This document shows, one piece after another, positions 37,132 through 46,040 of a stretch of 64,000 nt of DNA (positions are counted from its first letter, which is position 1; each line of letters starts with the position of its first letter). The notes below the pieces were generated by a model. It was not told the origin of the DNA and did no database searches. It saw only the letters and a program-made list of their open reading frames with translations. Where the stretch lies: positions 62,001 to 126,000 of the forward strand of contig CAJTYA010000003.1 of NCBI GenBank assembly GCA_910583985.1. Direction: 5' to 3'. Both the position numbers and the translations under genes were made by a program. Source of the stretch: an uncultured Alistipes sp. GTDB lineage: Bacteria; Bacteroidota; Bacteroidia; Bacteroidales; Rikenellaceae.

Positions 37132-37662
37132 TCAGATGATATAGTGCTGCGGCTGGAGTTTGGGGTTGAAAAAATAGATCATCATCAGCCTCCGGTCCAC
37201 GCTGACGCACGGATAGTGCTCCCGTATCTGCCGGGCCAGCCGCCGGCAGCGGGCCGACCGGTGCGGCGACAGCAGAACGAGGCATCCCTGCCGGGCGGCC
37301 GCTTCCCGTGCCGTCGATACGACGGTCTCCATCGTCACGTCCGGCAGCAGGACATAGAGCGTGCGGTCGCCGTCGGGCGCCGCGCCGATGTCCGGGACGA
37401 GCGTGTAGCCGTCCATCCGGCAGTGGGTGTAGAGGTTCTGGAGCTTGACGGCGTTTTTTTTGCCGATCCGCTCGCCGCGCAGGGCTTCGTAAAGCGCGGT
37501 GTCGCCGCCCGTGATGCGGCTTTTCATGAATACGTTGCGGACGATGCCGTACATGAACGGCGAGTGGATGCCGTGCCCGCGCCAGTGGCGGACATGGATG
37601 TGCGCTCCGATCCGGAAATATCCCCGGAAAAGGCGCTGTTTGATTTTCGAGTAGATTCTCAT
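37132..37662 (-). CDS. Short methyltransferase-like protein lacking the SAM-binding core
   Basis: A 176-residue protein I do not find intact in any known fold. Its N-terminus (HWRGHGIHSPFMYGIVRNVF) resembles the start of Bacteroidota class I SAM-dependent O-methyltransferases, which open with an HGxHSPF block. Its C-terminus (VSVDRRLMMIYFF, then NPKLQPQHYII) resembles their last strands. Those proteins have about 240-270 residues, with a glycine-rich SAM loop in the middle that I cannot see here (the region reads VPDIGAAPDGDRTLYVLLPD). The start overlaps the stop of the BaiN-type gene by four bases (ATGA). Function unknown; methyl transfer is doubtful. Confidence 0.7.
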   Translation of the reverse strand: MRIYSKIKQRLFRGYFRIGAHIHVRHWRGHGIHSPFMYGIVRNVFMKSRITGGDTALYEALRGERIGKKNAVKLQNLYTHCRMDGYTLVPDIGAAPDGDRTLYVLLPDVTMETVVSTAREAAARQGCLVLLSPHRSARCRRLARQIREHYPCVSVDRRLMMIYFFNPKLQPQHYII

Positions 37663-38933
37663 CGTGTTTCCGTCCGGTTTTCTCCGCCGCGCAATTGTCC
37701 TGCCAGATGTCCGGTGGAGTAGGCGATCTGGAGGTTGTAGCCGCCCGTGTCGGCGTCGATGTCGAGCAGTTCGCCGGCGAAATAGAGGCCCTGCACCCGT
37801 CGAGACTGCATGGTGTGCGGGTCGACTTCGGTCGTCGCCACACCGCCCGCCGTAACGATGGCCTCCGTGAAGGGGCCGTAGTCGTCGATGGGAATGCGGA
37901 CGGATTTGAGCGTCCGTGCGATGCGGTGCGGGTCGGCTCCGGAGAGAGCGTGCAGCGGCGTGCGCAACGGTGTGCGCAGCAGGTCGGCCAATGCGGGCAC
38001 CATGCGCGAGGGGAGCAGTTTGAGCAACAGTTCCCGCAGCGTCGCTCCGTGCGGCAGCGCTTCCCGCTCGCGGGCGATGCGGGCCGTGAGTTTCTCCTCG
38101 CCGAGCGCGGGCTTCAGGTCGAGGACGATGGCCACCGTCCGCCCGTCGATGAGCGCGTCCACGGCCCGGCGGCTCATGCGCAGCGCGATGGGACCGCCCA
38201 CGTCGGGCGTAAATTCCAGTTCGCCGAACTCTTGCTGAAGGATCCGGCCGTCTGCCGTCAGTGCGGCACCGACGTTTTTGAGCGAGAGCCCTTTCAGGGA
38301 GGCGGTCCATGCCGCCCCCGTGCGCAGCGGCGTGAGCGAAGGACGTATCTCCACGACGGTGTGCCCGGCCTTGTAGGCCAGCATGTAGCCGTCGCCGGTG
38401 GAACCCGTGGCGGGGTAGGAGGCTCCTCCCGTGGCCAGCAGCACGTTCGAGGCCGAAAGGCGCTGCGGCTTGCCGGAGGGGGAGAGGACCGTCGCTCCGG
38501 TCACATGTCCCTCGTGCGTATGGATTTCGGTCACGCGGCTGCGACACAGTATTTGTGCGCCCTGCCTCCTGCACCAGCGTACGTGCGCTTCGGCCACGTC
38601 CCATGCCCTTCCGGACGAGGGAAAGACCCTTTCGCCCCGTTCGACGGCGAGCGGCACGCCGATGCCTTCGAAAAAGGCGACCGTGTCGCGGTTCGAGAAC
38701 ATCTCGAATGCCGGGGCGAAAAACTCGGCCGAACTGCGCACCTTGCTCAGAAATTCGTCCTGCGGCCGCATGTTGGTCAGGTTGCATCGTCCCTTGCCCG
38801 TTATGCGGACCTTGCGCTGCGGCTTTTCCATTTTTTCGCACAGCAGCACCCGCTTTCCCGTTCCGGCCGCCACGCCGGCGGCCATGACGCCCGCGGCACC
38901 GCCTCCGGCTACGATCAGGTCGAAATGTTCCAC
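37659..38933 (-). CDS. BaiN/RdsA-type (HI0933-like) FAD-dependent oxidoreductase
   Basis: A 424-residue flavoprotein of the HI0933/BaiN family. The FAD-binding start is LIVAGGGAAGVMAAG (6-20), followed by the family signature KVRITGKGRCNLTN (41-54). LLATGGASYPATGSTGDGY and VTAGGVATTEVDPHTMQSR are further blocks, and the second FAD contact GLYFAGELLDIDADTGGYN, here in outline, closes the protein. Members reduce C=C bonds, for example in bile-acid dehydroxylation by some clostridia, but most are of unknown role. It is divergent from nusB and leads a row of overlapping genes on the minus strand. Confidence 0.9.
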   Translation of the reverse strand: MEHFDLIVAGGGAAGVMAAGVAAGTGKRVLLCEKMEKPQRKVRITGKGRCNLTNMRPQDEFLSKVRSSAEFFAPAFEMFSNRDTVAFFEGIGVPLAVERGERVFPSSGRAWDVAEAHVRWCRRQGAQILCRSRVTEIHTHEGHVTGATVLSPSGKPQRLSASNVLLATGGASYPATGSTGDGYMLAYKAGHTVVEIRPSLTPLRTGAAWTASLKGLSLKNVGAALTADGRILQQEFGELEFTPDVGGPIALRMSRRAVDALIDGRTVAIVLDLKPALGEEKLTARIAREREALPHGATLRELLLKLLPSRMVPALADLLRTPLRTPLHALSGADPHRIARTLKSVRIPIDDYGPFTEAIVTAGGVATTEVDPHTMQSRRVQGLYFAGELLDIDADTGGYNLQIAYSTGHLAGQLRGGENRTETR

Positions 38934-38950
38934 ACTTACAGAATTTTCGG

Positions 38951-38958
38951 CAAAGATA
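38951..38958 (-). promoter_or_regulatory. -7 box (TATCTTTG) for the BaiN-type gene
   Basis: A full match to TAnnTTTG on the minus strand, 17 bases before the start codon, in the divergent spacer with nusB. Confidence 0.5.
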
Positions 38959-38976
38959 AAAAATCCGTATCGTTTC

Positions 38977-39007
38977 TTTCCGTTTCTCGAAAATTTGCGT
39001 AAGTTTG
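38977..39007 (+). promoter_or_regulatory. Promoter of nusB-DUF1573
   Basis: TTTC (38977-38980), 19 bases, then TAAGTTTG (39000-39007), a full match to TAnnTTTG. The nusB ATG lies 24 bases downstream. Confidence 0.5.
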
Positions 39008-39031
39008 CGCACCCAAAAAGCTCTCTGATAG

Positions 39032-39976
39032 ATGTTAAGCAGAAGATTGTTAAGAATCAAGGTGCTCAAAGCCCTTTACGCGCATTTCAAGGCGGAGTCC
39101 GACTCCCTGATCGTTTCCGAAAAAAATCTGCTTACCAGCATCGACAAGACCTACGAACTCTACCACCAGATGCTCTGGCTCGTCGTTCAGGTGGCCGACT
39201 ATGCCGAGAAGCGCATCGAGCTGGGGCGCCAGAAGCACCTTCCCACGCCCGAAGAGCTCAATCCCAATACGAAGTTCGTCGAGAACCGGGTGATCGCCGC
39301 CCTGCGGGGCAGCGAGGCGCTGACCGACTATCTGGAGCGCAAGAAACTGGGTTGGGTCAACTATCCCGAACTGATCAAGAAACTCTACGCCTCGCTCGTC
39401 GAAAGCGAATATTACGCCAAGTACATGGCTTCGCCGAACCGTTCGTTCCGCGAGGACTGCAAGCTGGTCGAAAGTTTCTACACCTTTACCGTCTGCGAAT
39501 CCGAGCTGCTCGAAGAAGTGGTCGAGGAGCAGTCCATCCTCTGGAGCGACGACATCGACTTTTCCGTCATCATGGTGCTCCGCACGCTGAGCGACATGAA
39601 AGCCTCGCAGACCGAAGTGCCGCTCGTGGCCCAGTACAAAAGCGACGACGACGAGAGTTTCGTCCGCGAACTGTTCCGCAAGACAGTCGTCAACTACAAG
39701 GAGTACAAGGAATACATCGACCGTTTCACGCAGAACTGGGACGTGGAGCGCATCGCTTTCATGGACAACCTCATCATGGCTTCGGCGATGGCCGAATTGG
39801 TGACGTTCCCCTCCATTCCCGTGAAAGTCACGCTCGACGAGTTCATCGAAATCGCCAAATATTACAGTACGCCGGGCAGCAGCGTGTTCATCAACGGCGT
39901 GCTCGACAAGATCGTCGAATCGCTCACGGCCGAGGGACGCATCCAGAAAGTCGGCCGCGGATTGCTCGAAGAGTAG
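39032..39976 (+). CDS. nusB: Transcription antitermination factor NusB
   Basis: NusB binds boxA RNA with NusE and keeps RNA polymerase from stopping early in rRNA operons. Bacteroidota NusB is about twice the usual length, as here (314 residues). The N-terminus MLSRRLLRIKVLKALYAH is typical. The conserved NusB C-terminal half is at about 240-305, with DNLIMASAMAELVTFPSIPV, then KVTLDEFIEIAKYYSTPGSS and VFINGVLDKI. The DUF1573 lipoprotein gene follows after 48 bases and yajC after that. Confidence 0.93.
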   Translation: MLSRRLLRIKVLKALYAHFKAESDSLIVSEKNLLTSIDKTYELYHQMLWLVVQVADYAEKRIELGRQKHLPTPEELNPNTKFVENRVIAALRGSEALTDYLERKKLGWVNYPELIKKLYASLVESEYYAKYMASPNRSFREDCKLVESFYTFTVCESELLEEVVEEQSILWSDDIDFSVIMVLRTLSDMKASQTEVPLVAQYKSDDDESFVRELFRKTVVNYKEYKEYIDRFTQNWDVERIAFMDNLIMASAMAELVTFPSIPVKVTLDEFIEIAKYYSTPGSSVFINGVLDKIVESLTAEGRIQKVGRGLLEE

Positions 39977-40024
39977 CGGACGGACCGTTCGCGGCACCGC
40001 TTTTGCAACAGGTGGAATCGTCCG

Positions 40025-40465
40025 ATGAAAAAGATACCGAAGTTTCCGATGAAAATACTCCCGATCGTTTTGCTGGCCGTTCTGACGGCCTGCGGTTCCC
40101 GAACCGAGAAAGCGGGCGTGCCGGAAGAGGCCGCTGCCGGCGGTCGGATCGTCGCGATGTCCGACTCGGTCCGCAGCGATACGGTCGATCTGGGAACGAT
40201 CCGTCCGGGGGAGATCATTCGGCGCGATCTGCGTCTGCACAACGGCTACGGCGTGCCGATGGTCATCCTTTCCGTGACGACCTCCTGCGGCTGTACGTCG
40301 GTGGAGTTCGACCGCAAGCCGATCCCTGCCGGGGAGAACGCCGCCTTCTCGTTCCGGTTCGACAGCCGGGGATTCACCGGCTACCAGCTCAAGAAAATCA
40401 CGCTGAAAACATCCGCTTCGGCCGAACCCTATGCCTTGATGGTGACCGGGGAGATCGTCGAGTGA
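40025..40465 (+). CDS. DUF1573 lipoprotein
   Basis: A 146-residue DUF1573 protein, an immunoglobulin-like domain common in Bacteroidota envelopes. It has a signal peptide with lipobox (LLAVLTACGS), so Cys23 should be lipidated. The family motif TTSCGCTSVEFDRKPIPAG is in the middle. It lies between nusB and yajC. Function unknown; a location at the periplasm or outer membrane is expected. Confidence 0.88.
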   Translation: MKKIPKFPMKILPIVLLAVLTACGSRTEKAGVPEEAAAGGRIVAMSDSVRSDTVDLGTIRPGEIIRRDLRLHNGYGVPMVILSVTTSCGCTSVEFDRKPIPAGENAAFSFRFDSRGFTGYQLKKITLKTSASAEPYALMVTGEIVE

Positions 40466-40502
40466 GCGTCGGCGGCCTCGCTGCGGCCTTTCTGCGAGGC
40501 TG

Positions 40503-40532
40503 TTGTTTAATTCCGATATTGTCCTAACTTTG
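40503..40532 (+). promoter_or_regulatory. Promoter of yajC
   Basis: TTG (40503-40505), 19 bases, then TAACTTTG (40525-40532), a full match to TAnnTTTG. The yajC ATG lies 28 bases downstream. Confidence 0.6.
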
Positions 40533-40560
40533 CAAAAACTTTTAATTATATTTCTTAACG

Positions 40561-40887
40561 ATGATGAATTCGATGACAATCATGCTTCAGGCTCCGGCTG
40601 CCGGAGGGGGAAGCGCTTCGTTTCTGATTATGATGGTGCTGATTTTCGCGGTGATGTATTTCTTCATGATCCGCCCGCAGCAGAAACGTCAGAAAGAACT
40701 GGTGAAATTCCGCAACGCCCTCGAACGGGGACAGAAGATCATAACCGCCGGCGGTATCTACGGCACGGTCAAGGAAGTCAAAGAGCAGTACGTGCTGGTC
40801 GAAGTGGATAACAACGTGGCTATCCGCGTCGACAAGAACATGGTGATGAAAGATCCTTCCGATCTGGCCGCCGCTCAGGGCAAATAG
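40561..40887 (+). CDS. yajC: Sec translocase accessory subunit YajC
   Basis: A 108-residue single-span membrane protein of the SecDF-YajC complex. The N-terminal segment FLIMMVLIFAVMYFFMIRPQ is the membrane anchor ending in the invariant MIRPQQKRQKE. The cytoplasmic domain has GQKIITAGGIYGTVKEV and VRVDKNMV-like residues. ATG 40564 is an alternative start one codon in. It has its own promoter and a strong terminator. Confidence 0.95.
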   Translation: MMNSMTIMLQAPAAGGGSASFLIMMVLIFAVMYFFMIRPQQKRQKELVKFRNALERGQKIITAGGIYGTVKEVKEQYVLVEVDNNVAIRVDKNMVMKDPSDLAAAQGK

Positions 40888-41435
40888 ATTTTTCGGGGCG
40901 TGCCCCGATGCGGAAGACAGAAGGCTTCCCTTTCCGGTTCGTCGGAAGCGGAGAGGGGCAGGGCCGCTCCGGAACGGGAATCCGGGAAACGCGGGACGAC
41001 GATACGTCGGCCGAACGTTTCCCGGATTTTTCTTTCCGGGAACCCGGCCCGAAAAGATACGACGGTCGAAATGTCGGAAAAACAGGTCGGTTGTCTGCGA
41101 TTTTTTGTATATTTACCATGATGCGGCCGCTTTTGCGTCCGATGGAGCCTCCGGCGCGAGGCATCCGCCGGGCGGCGGCATCGGAGATCGTCTCTTGTGC
41201 CGATCTTCCCGCGTGCATTCGCCGACGGGCTCCGGAGGATGTTTCGACCGGACGGTGCCGTCGTGCGAGGCTCGGCGGCGAAGCGTTTCGTAGCGTCGCA
41301 GGGGACTCGTCGTATGCGGGGAGCGGAGCGGGAGGTGGGCGGTCGATTTTCGTCGGATCGTCGCATTCGGGATGCGTGGAGGAGAGTTTTGCATTCTATT
41401 TGTGGAAATGAAAGCATCCAAAACAACTTTTTGCT
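40888..41435. other. Spacer between yajC and glpD
   Basis: About 550 bases. It holds the yajC terminator (40979-41036) and a near -7 box TATATTTA at 41108-41115, which would give glpD a leader of about 310 bases. No gene is recognised. Confidence 0.45.
40979..41036 (+). terminator. Terminator of yajC
   Basis: Perfect 13-base stem (40979-40991 with 41016-41028), a loop of 24 bases that can itself pair in part, then TTTCTTTCC. Confidence 0.75.
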
Positions 41436-43001
41436 ATGAACCGAGTTGAACTATTGAAACGATTGGACGAAGCCGCGCCATGGGATGTCGTCGTGATCGG
41501 AGGCGGAGCCACCGGACTGGGCGTGGCGTTAGACGCCGCTTCGCGCGGGTTCCGTGTCGTGCTGGTCGAACAGAGCGACTTTACCAAATCGACATCGAGC
41601 AAGAGCACGAAGCTCGTGCACGGCGGCGTGCGTTACCTCGCGCAGGGCGACGTGCGGTTGGTGCTCGAAGCGCTTCGCGAGCGGGGAATCATGCGCCGCA
41701 ACGCTCCGCATTTAGTCAAGGACCAGTCGTTCGTCATACCGTGTTACCGGTGGTGGGAGGCTCCGTTCTACGGCATAGGGCTGACGCTCTACGATCTGCT
41801 CGCCGGCAAGCTCTCTTTCGGACGGTCGCTGTACCGGGGCCGGAAGCGGACCCTCGACATGCTTCCCACGCTCGAACCCGATAAACTCAAGGGCGGCATC
41901 CTTTACCACGACGGACAGTTCGACGATTCGCGTATGGCCGTCGGTCTCGCGCAGACCGCCGTCGAGCAGGGAGCCGTCGTGCTGAACTATATGCGGGCCG
42001 ACCGCCTGCTCAAAACGGACGGAAAGGTCTCCGGCGTCGAAGCCGTGGACGGCGAGACCGGCAGACGGTATACCCTTCGGGCGAAGGCCGTCGTCAATGC
42101 TACGGGCGTGTTCGTCGATTCGATCCTCCAGATGGACGATCCCACCGGCGTGCATCTGGTCCGCCCCAGTCAGGGCGTGCATCTGGTGCTGGAGCGGAAG
42201 TTCCTCGACAGCGACCGGGCCGTCATGATTCCCAAGACCGACGACGGCAGGGTGCTTTTCGCCGTGCCGTGGCACGACAGCGTCGTCGTGGGAACGACCG
42301 ACACGCTGATGGAACATCCCACGTTGGAACCCCGTGCGCTGGAACAGGAGATCGATTTCATCCTGAGCACGGCCGGCCGTTACCTGAGCCGGAAACCCCG
42401 CAGGGAGGATGTCCGTGCCGTCTTCGCGGGGCTCCGTCCGCTGGCGGCACCCAAACGGGACGGAGGCGGCACCAAGGAGATTTCGCGCAGCCACAAGATC
42501 ATCGTTTCCGATTCGGGGCTCGTCACCATTACGGGCGGCAAGTGGACGACCTATCGCCGCATGGCGCAGGACACCGTGGACCGGATCATCGAGTTGGGGC
42601 TGCTTCCCTCCGCCGAGTGCGTAACCGAACGCTTGCGCATCCACGGCTATCGGAAAGGGACCGATTTCGCGCACGAACTCTACGTCTACGGTTCCGACAT
42701 CGAGCGCGTCGAAGCGCTCATCGAGCGTTCCGAGGCGAACCGGCGCACGCTCAGCCCCCGTTTCGGATTCCGGGCCGGGCAGGTTGTCTGGGCCGTGCGC
42801 GAGGAGATGGCCCTTCATGTCGAGGACGTGCTCGCCCGCCGGTTCCGGGCGCTTTTCCTCGACGCCCGCGCCGCGAAGCAGATGGCCCGGCCGGTCGCCG
42901 AAATCATGGCCGCCGAGCTGGGACGCGACGCCGGGTGGGTGGACCGCGAGACCGAGGCTTTCGAAAAATTGGCGGACGGTTACCTCATCGACAGTTTCTG
43001 A
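41436..43001 (+). CDS. glpD: Glycerol-3-phosphate dehydrogenase (FAD-dependent)
   Basis: GlpD oxidises glycerol 3-phosphate to dihydroxyacetone phosphate and passes electrons to quinone at the membrane. The 521 residues show the FAD loop VVVIGGGATGLGVALDAASR (18-37), the STKLVHGGVRYLAQGDV signature (about 57-73), and LRPLAAPKRDGGGTKEISR with TITGGKWTTYRRMA, both typical of the DAO-fold domain and its C-terminal cap. It is the first gene of a glpD-glpK-glpF unit, so it serves glycerol use rather than lipid synthesis. Confidence 0.95.
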   Translation: MNRVELLKRLDEAAPWDVVVIGGGATGLGVALDAASRGFRVVLVEQSDFTKSTSSKSTKLVHGGVRYLAQGDVRLVLEALRERGIMRRNAPHLVKDQSFVIPCYRWWEAPFYGIGLTLYDLLAGKLSFGRSLYRGRKRTLDMLPTLEPDKLKGGILYHDGQFDDSRMAVGLAQTAVEQGAVVLNYMRADRLLKTDGKVSGVEAVDGETGRRYTLRAKAVVNATGVFVDSILQMDDPTGVHLVRPSQGVHLVLERKFLDSDRAVMIPKTDDGRVLFAVPWHDSVVVGTTDTLMEHPTLEPRALEQEIDFILSTAGRYLSRKPRREDVRAVFAGLRPLAAPKRDGGGTKEISRSHKIIVSDSGLVTITGGKWTTYRRMAQDTVDRIIELGLLPSAECVTERLRIHGYRKGTDFAHELYVYGSDIERVEALIERSEANRRTLSPRFGFRAGQVVWAVREEMALHVEDVLARRFRALFLDARAAKQMARPVAEIMAAELGRDAGWVDRETEAFEKLADGYLIDSF

Positions 43002-43044
43002 CCGCGGACCGAACGCATTGTTTATCCGATTAATACGAACGAAT

Positions 43045-44550
43045 ATGGACATCACCGGGAAATACATCCTCGCACTGGATCAGGGCACCACGTCCTCGCG
43101 TGCCATCGTCGTCGACCATCAAGGCAAAGTGGTCGCCTCGTCGCAAAAGTCTTTCGAACAGTTCTTTCCCCGGCCGGGATGGGTCGAGCACGACGCTTCG
43201 GAAATCTGGTACACCCAGTCGTCCGTGGCGGCCGAGGCCATCGCCAAAGCCGACCTGACGGGGCTCGACATCGCCGGCATCGGCATCACCAACCAGCGCG
43301 AGACGACCATTGTCTGGGATCGCGAAACCTCGCTGCCCGTCTACCACGCCATCGTGTGGCAGGACCGGCGCACGGCCGCCTATTGCGAGGAGCTCAAGGC
43401 CAAAGGCTACGAGGAGGCCATTCGCCAGAAAACGGGACTCATTCTGGACGCCTATTTCTCGGCGACGAAAATCAAGTGGATTCTCGACAACATCGAGGGT
43501 GTCCGGGAGCGGGCCGAGAAGGGCAAGCTCTGTTTCGGTACGATAGACAGTTGGCTCGTGTGGCGGTTCACCCGCGGGCAGGTACATGTGACGGACGTGT
43601 CGAACGCTTCGCGGACGATGCTCTTCAACATCCATACGTTGCAGTGGGACGAGGACCTGCTCCGCCTGTTCGACATCCCGGCGAGCCTGCTGCCCGAAGT
43701 CAAGGCCAGCAGCGAGGTGTACTGCGATACGGCCACGACACTCTTTTCGTCGCATATTCCCGTCGCGGGCATCGCCGGCGACCAGCAGGCAGCTCTTTTC
43801 GGCCAACTGTGCACCGAGCAGGGCATGGCCAAAACCACCTACGGGACCGGATGTTTCGTCATGATGAACACGGGCGACAAACCCGTCTTCTCGGAAAACG
43901 GCATGCTGACGACAATCGGATGGAAAATCGGCGATAGCGTGACCTATGCGCTCGAAGGGAGCGTGTTCGTGGGCGGCGCCGTCATCCAGTGGCTCCGGGA
44001 CGGGCTCGGCATCGTCCGCTCGGCCGGCGAGACCGAGGCGATGGCCCTGTCGGTCGAAGACAGCGACGGCGTCTATTTCGTGCCGGCCCTGACGGGGCTG
44101 GGTGCGCCTCATTGGGACCAGTACGCACGGGGCGTCATCATCGGTCTCACGCGCGGCACGACGGCCGCCCATATCGTCCGCGCGGCCCTCGAAGGGATCG
44201 CCTACGAGGTATACGACGTGATCCGGGCCATGGAGCAGGACGTGACGCGCGAGTCCCGCGAAATGAAGGTGGACGGCGGCGCCGTGGCCAACGATTTTTT
44301 GATGCAGTTTCAGGCCGACCTGAACCGCAGCGCTGTCGTACGGCCCGAAATTCTCGAAACCACGGCGATGGGAGCCGCCTATTTAGCCGGGTTAGCCGTG
44401 GGCTTCTGGAAAGATTTGGACGAAATCCGGAAATACGTGGCCGTCGAACGCCGCTTCGAGCCCCAAGCGGACGAAGAGACCGTCCGCCGGAAAATCGAAC
44501 GCTGGCACGAAGCCGTCGGCCGTGCCGGAGGTTGGGAAAAGGACCGGTAG
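43045..44550 (+). CDS. glpK: Glycerol kinase
   Basis: GlpK phosphorylates glycerol with ATP and traps it in the cell. The 501 residues are the normal length. Landmarks are LALDQGTTSSRAIVVD (9-24), GITNQRETTIVWDRET (78-93), YFSATKIKWILDN, and GLGAPHWDQYARGVIIGLTRGT, here in outline, in the C-terminal FGGY domain. The start ATG at 43045 lies 43 bases after glpD. The earlier part of its open frame is a glpD shadow. Confidence 0.97.
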   Translation: MDITGKYILALDQGTTSSRAIVVDHQGKVVASSQKSFEQFFPRPGWVEHDASEIWYTQSSVAAEAIAKADLTGLDIAGIGITNQRETTIVWDRETSLPVYHAIVWQDRRTAAYCEELKAKGYEEAIRQKTGLILDAYFSATKIKWILDNIEGVRERAEKGKLCFGTIDSWLVWRFTRGQVHVTDVSNASRTMLFNIHTLQWDEDLLRLFDIPASLLPEVKASSEVYCDTATTLFSSHIPVAGIAGDQQAALFGQLCTEQGMAKTTYGTGCFVMMNTGDKPVFSENGMLTTIGWKIGDSVTYALEGSVFVGGAVIQWLRDGLGIVRSAGETEAMALSVEDSDGVYFVPALTGLGAPHWDQYARGVIIGLTRGTTAAHIVRAALEGIAYEVYDVIRAMEQDVTRESREMKVDGGAVANDFLMQFQADLNRSAVVRPEILETTAMGAAYLAGLAVGFWKDLDEIRKYVAVERRFEPQADEETVRRKIERWHEAVGRAGGWEKDR

Positions 44551-44570
44551 CCTTCGTATGCCAGAACGCT

Positions 44571-44617
44571 TTTTCCGCGGCGGGCAGTCCGAAAAGCAGG
44601 CCGCCCGCCGCGGAAAA
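44571..44617 (+). promoter_or_regulatory. Intercistronic hairpin between glpK and glpF
   Basis: Perfect 15-base stem (44571-44585 with 44603-44617) in the 105-base gap between glpK and glpF. No T-run follows on the plus strand. It could lower glpF expression or protect the glpDK mRNA (inference). Confidence 0.6.
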
Positions 44618-44655
44618 ACACATAGAAATCAACGACACTTAAAACTTCTCTGCAA

Positions 44656-45396
44656 ATGACACCTTTTTTAGCCGAACTGTTCGGAACGATGCTGATGATC
44701 CTCATGGGCGACGGCGTCGTGGCCAATGTCGCACTCAAACGCACCAAGGGCAACGCGGGCGGATGGATCGTCGTTACGACGGCTTGGGCGCTCGCCGTGT
44801 TCGTCGGCGTCGTCGTGGCCGGACCTTACAGCGGGGCGCACCTCAATCCGGCCGTCACGCTCGCCTTCGCGCTCTCCGGCCAGTTCGAGTGGGCGCAGGT
44901 ACTTCCTTACGTTTCCGCCCAGATGATCGGCGCCGGGCTCGGCGCCCTTTTGGTTTGGTTGTCCTACAAACCGCATTTCGATGCGACGGACGACCCTGCC
45001 ACTAAGCTCGGCGTTTTCTGTACCGGAGCCGAAATCCGGCGTCCGGGCTGGAACTTCCTCTGCGAGGCGATAGGAGCTTTCGCGTTGCTGTTCATCATTT
45101 TTTACATCACCACCGGCGAGATCGAACTGCCCGACAACGCCTCGACGCTCTCCATCGGTTTGGGATCGGTGGGGGCGCTGCCGGTCGCCTTTACCGTCTG
45201 GGTGATCGGTCTGGCCTTGGGCGGTCCCACCGGCTATGCGATCAATCCGGCGCGGGACCTCGCTCCGCGCATCGTCCATGCCTTGCTCCCGATCCGGGGC
45301 AAGGGCGGAAGCGATTGGGGCTATGCGTGGATTCCCGTCCTCGCTCCGCTGTGCGGCGCTTCGGTGGCCGCCCTGTTGTACGTGTGGCTCTCCTGA
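44656..45396 (+). CDS. glpF: Glycerol uptake facilitator (aquaglyceroporin)
   Basis: A 246-residue MIP channel. The two pore loops are AHLNPAVTLA (61-70) and GYAINPARDLAPRI (about 198-211). The Asp after NPAR (NPARD) is the hallmark of glycerol-permeable members, as against water channels. About six membrane segments are visible. It closes the glp unit, so glycerol entry, phosphorylation and oxidation are encoded together. A hairpin precedes it. Confidence 0.95.
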   Translation: MTPFLAELFGTMLMILMGDGVVANVALKRTKGNAGGWIVVTTAWALAVFVGVVVAGPYSGAHLNPAVTLAFALSGQFEWAQVLPYVSAQMIGAGLGALLVWLSYKPHFDATDDPATKLGVFCTGAEIRRPGWNFLCEAIGAFALLFIIFYITTGEIELPDNASTLSIGLGSVGALPVAFTVWVIGLALGGPTGYAINPARDLAPRIVHALLPIRGKGGSDWGYAWIPVLAPLCGASVAALLYVWLS

Positions 45397-45780
45397 CCGG
45401 GGGGACGGGATCGGGGGAGAACGAAATCCGAGTCGCAGCTCCGTATAGGTCCTTTCGGCCTGCACGAAGCCTGCGGCCGGAAGGGGACTCTTTGTTTCTA
45501 TTCGGCAATAAGACAGTCGATTGTGTTTGCCTGACGGCGTTTTCATCCGCTTCCTTGCGGCGCTTCGGTTGCCCGGCGGCTTTCGATCCGTGGGGGCGAG
45601 CCGGCTGTTTCGTTCGGAGCTGTCGCCGTCTTGTGCGGCGGCCTGCCTGTTCAGCCTCGGTGCTTGCGGCAGGGCGAGGGCAGGGCGTTCCGACGGGCGT
45701 CCGGCAGCCTCCGGACAGGCGCTCCTGCCGAGTCCCTGAGCCTGTAATCGGGTTCGCCGAAACCATTGTCTTACCATACG

Positions 45781-45823
45781 ACACGCGCCTGCCGCACGAT
45801 CGGCGGCAGGCGCGTGTCCGTTT
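45781..45823 (+). terminator. Probable terminator of the glpDKF unit
   Basis: Perfect 15-base stem (45781-45795 with 45803-45817), seven-base loop, then CCGTTTTC. It lies about 385 bases after the glpF stop, which is far. Confidence 0.6.
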
Positions 45824-45993
45824 TCGCAGCACGTTTCCGCGACTGGGGGTGCTTCGGAAAAGCTATTATGCTGTTTTCGTGTTTCCGTTCCTTTCCGGCG
45901 ATTTTTTCGACGGGCGCCCCGGAGCACGGAGCCCGCTGTTTCCTGCCGCCCTGTCCGTCGCTTCCTCTTGCGGCATGGGGCAGGGCCGAAAAC

Positions 45994-46034
45994 GGGAAAA
46001 CACCCCAGCGTTCCGCCGGAACGTGCCGGGGTGG
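45994..46034 (-). terminator. Terminator of thrC
   Basis: Hairpin 46001-46014 with 46019-46033 (one mismatch), followed on the minus strand by TTTTCCC, close to the thrC stop codon. Confidence 0.65.
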
Positions 46035-46040
46035 GGGAAA

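Larger units (their letters stand above)
45397..46040. other. Convergent spacer between glpF and thrC
   Basis: About 640 bases, GC-rich. It holds two terminators, at 45781-45823 for the plus strand and 45995-46034 for thrC. No gene is recognised. Confidence 0.5.
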
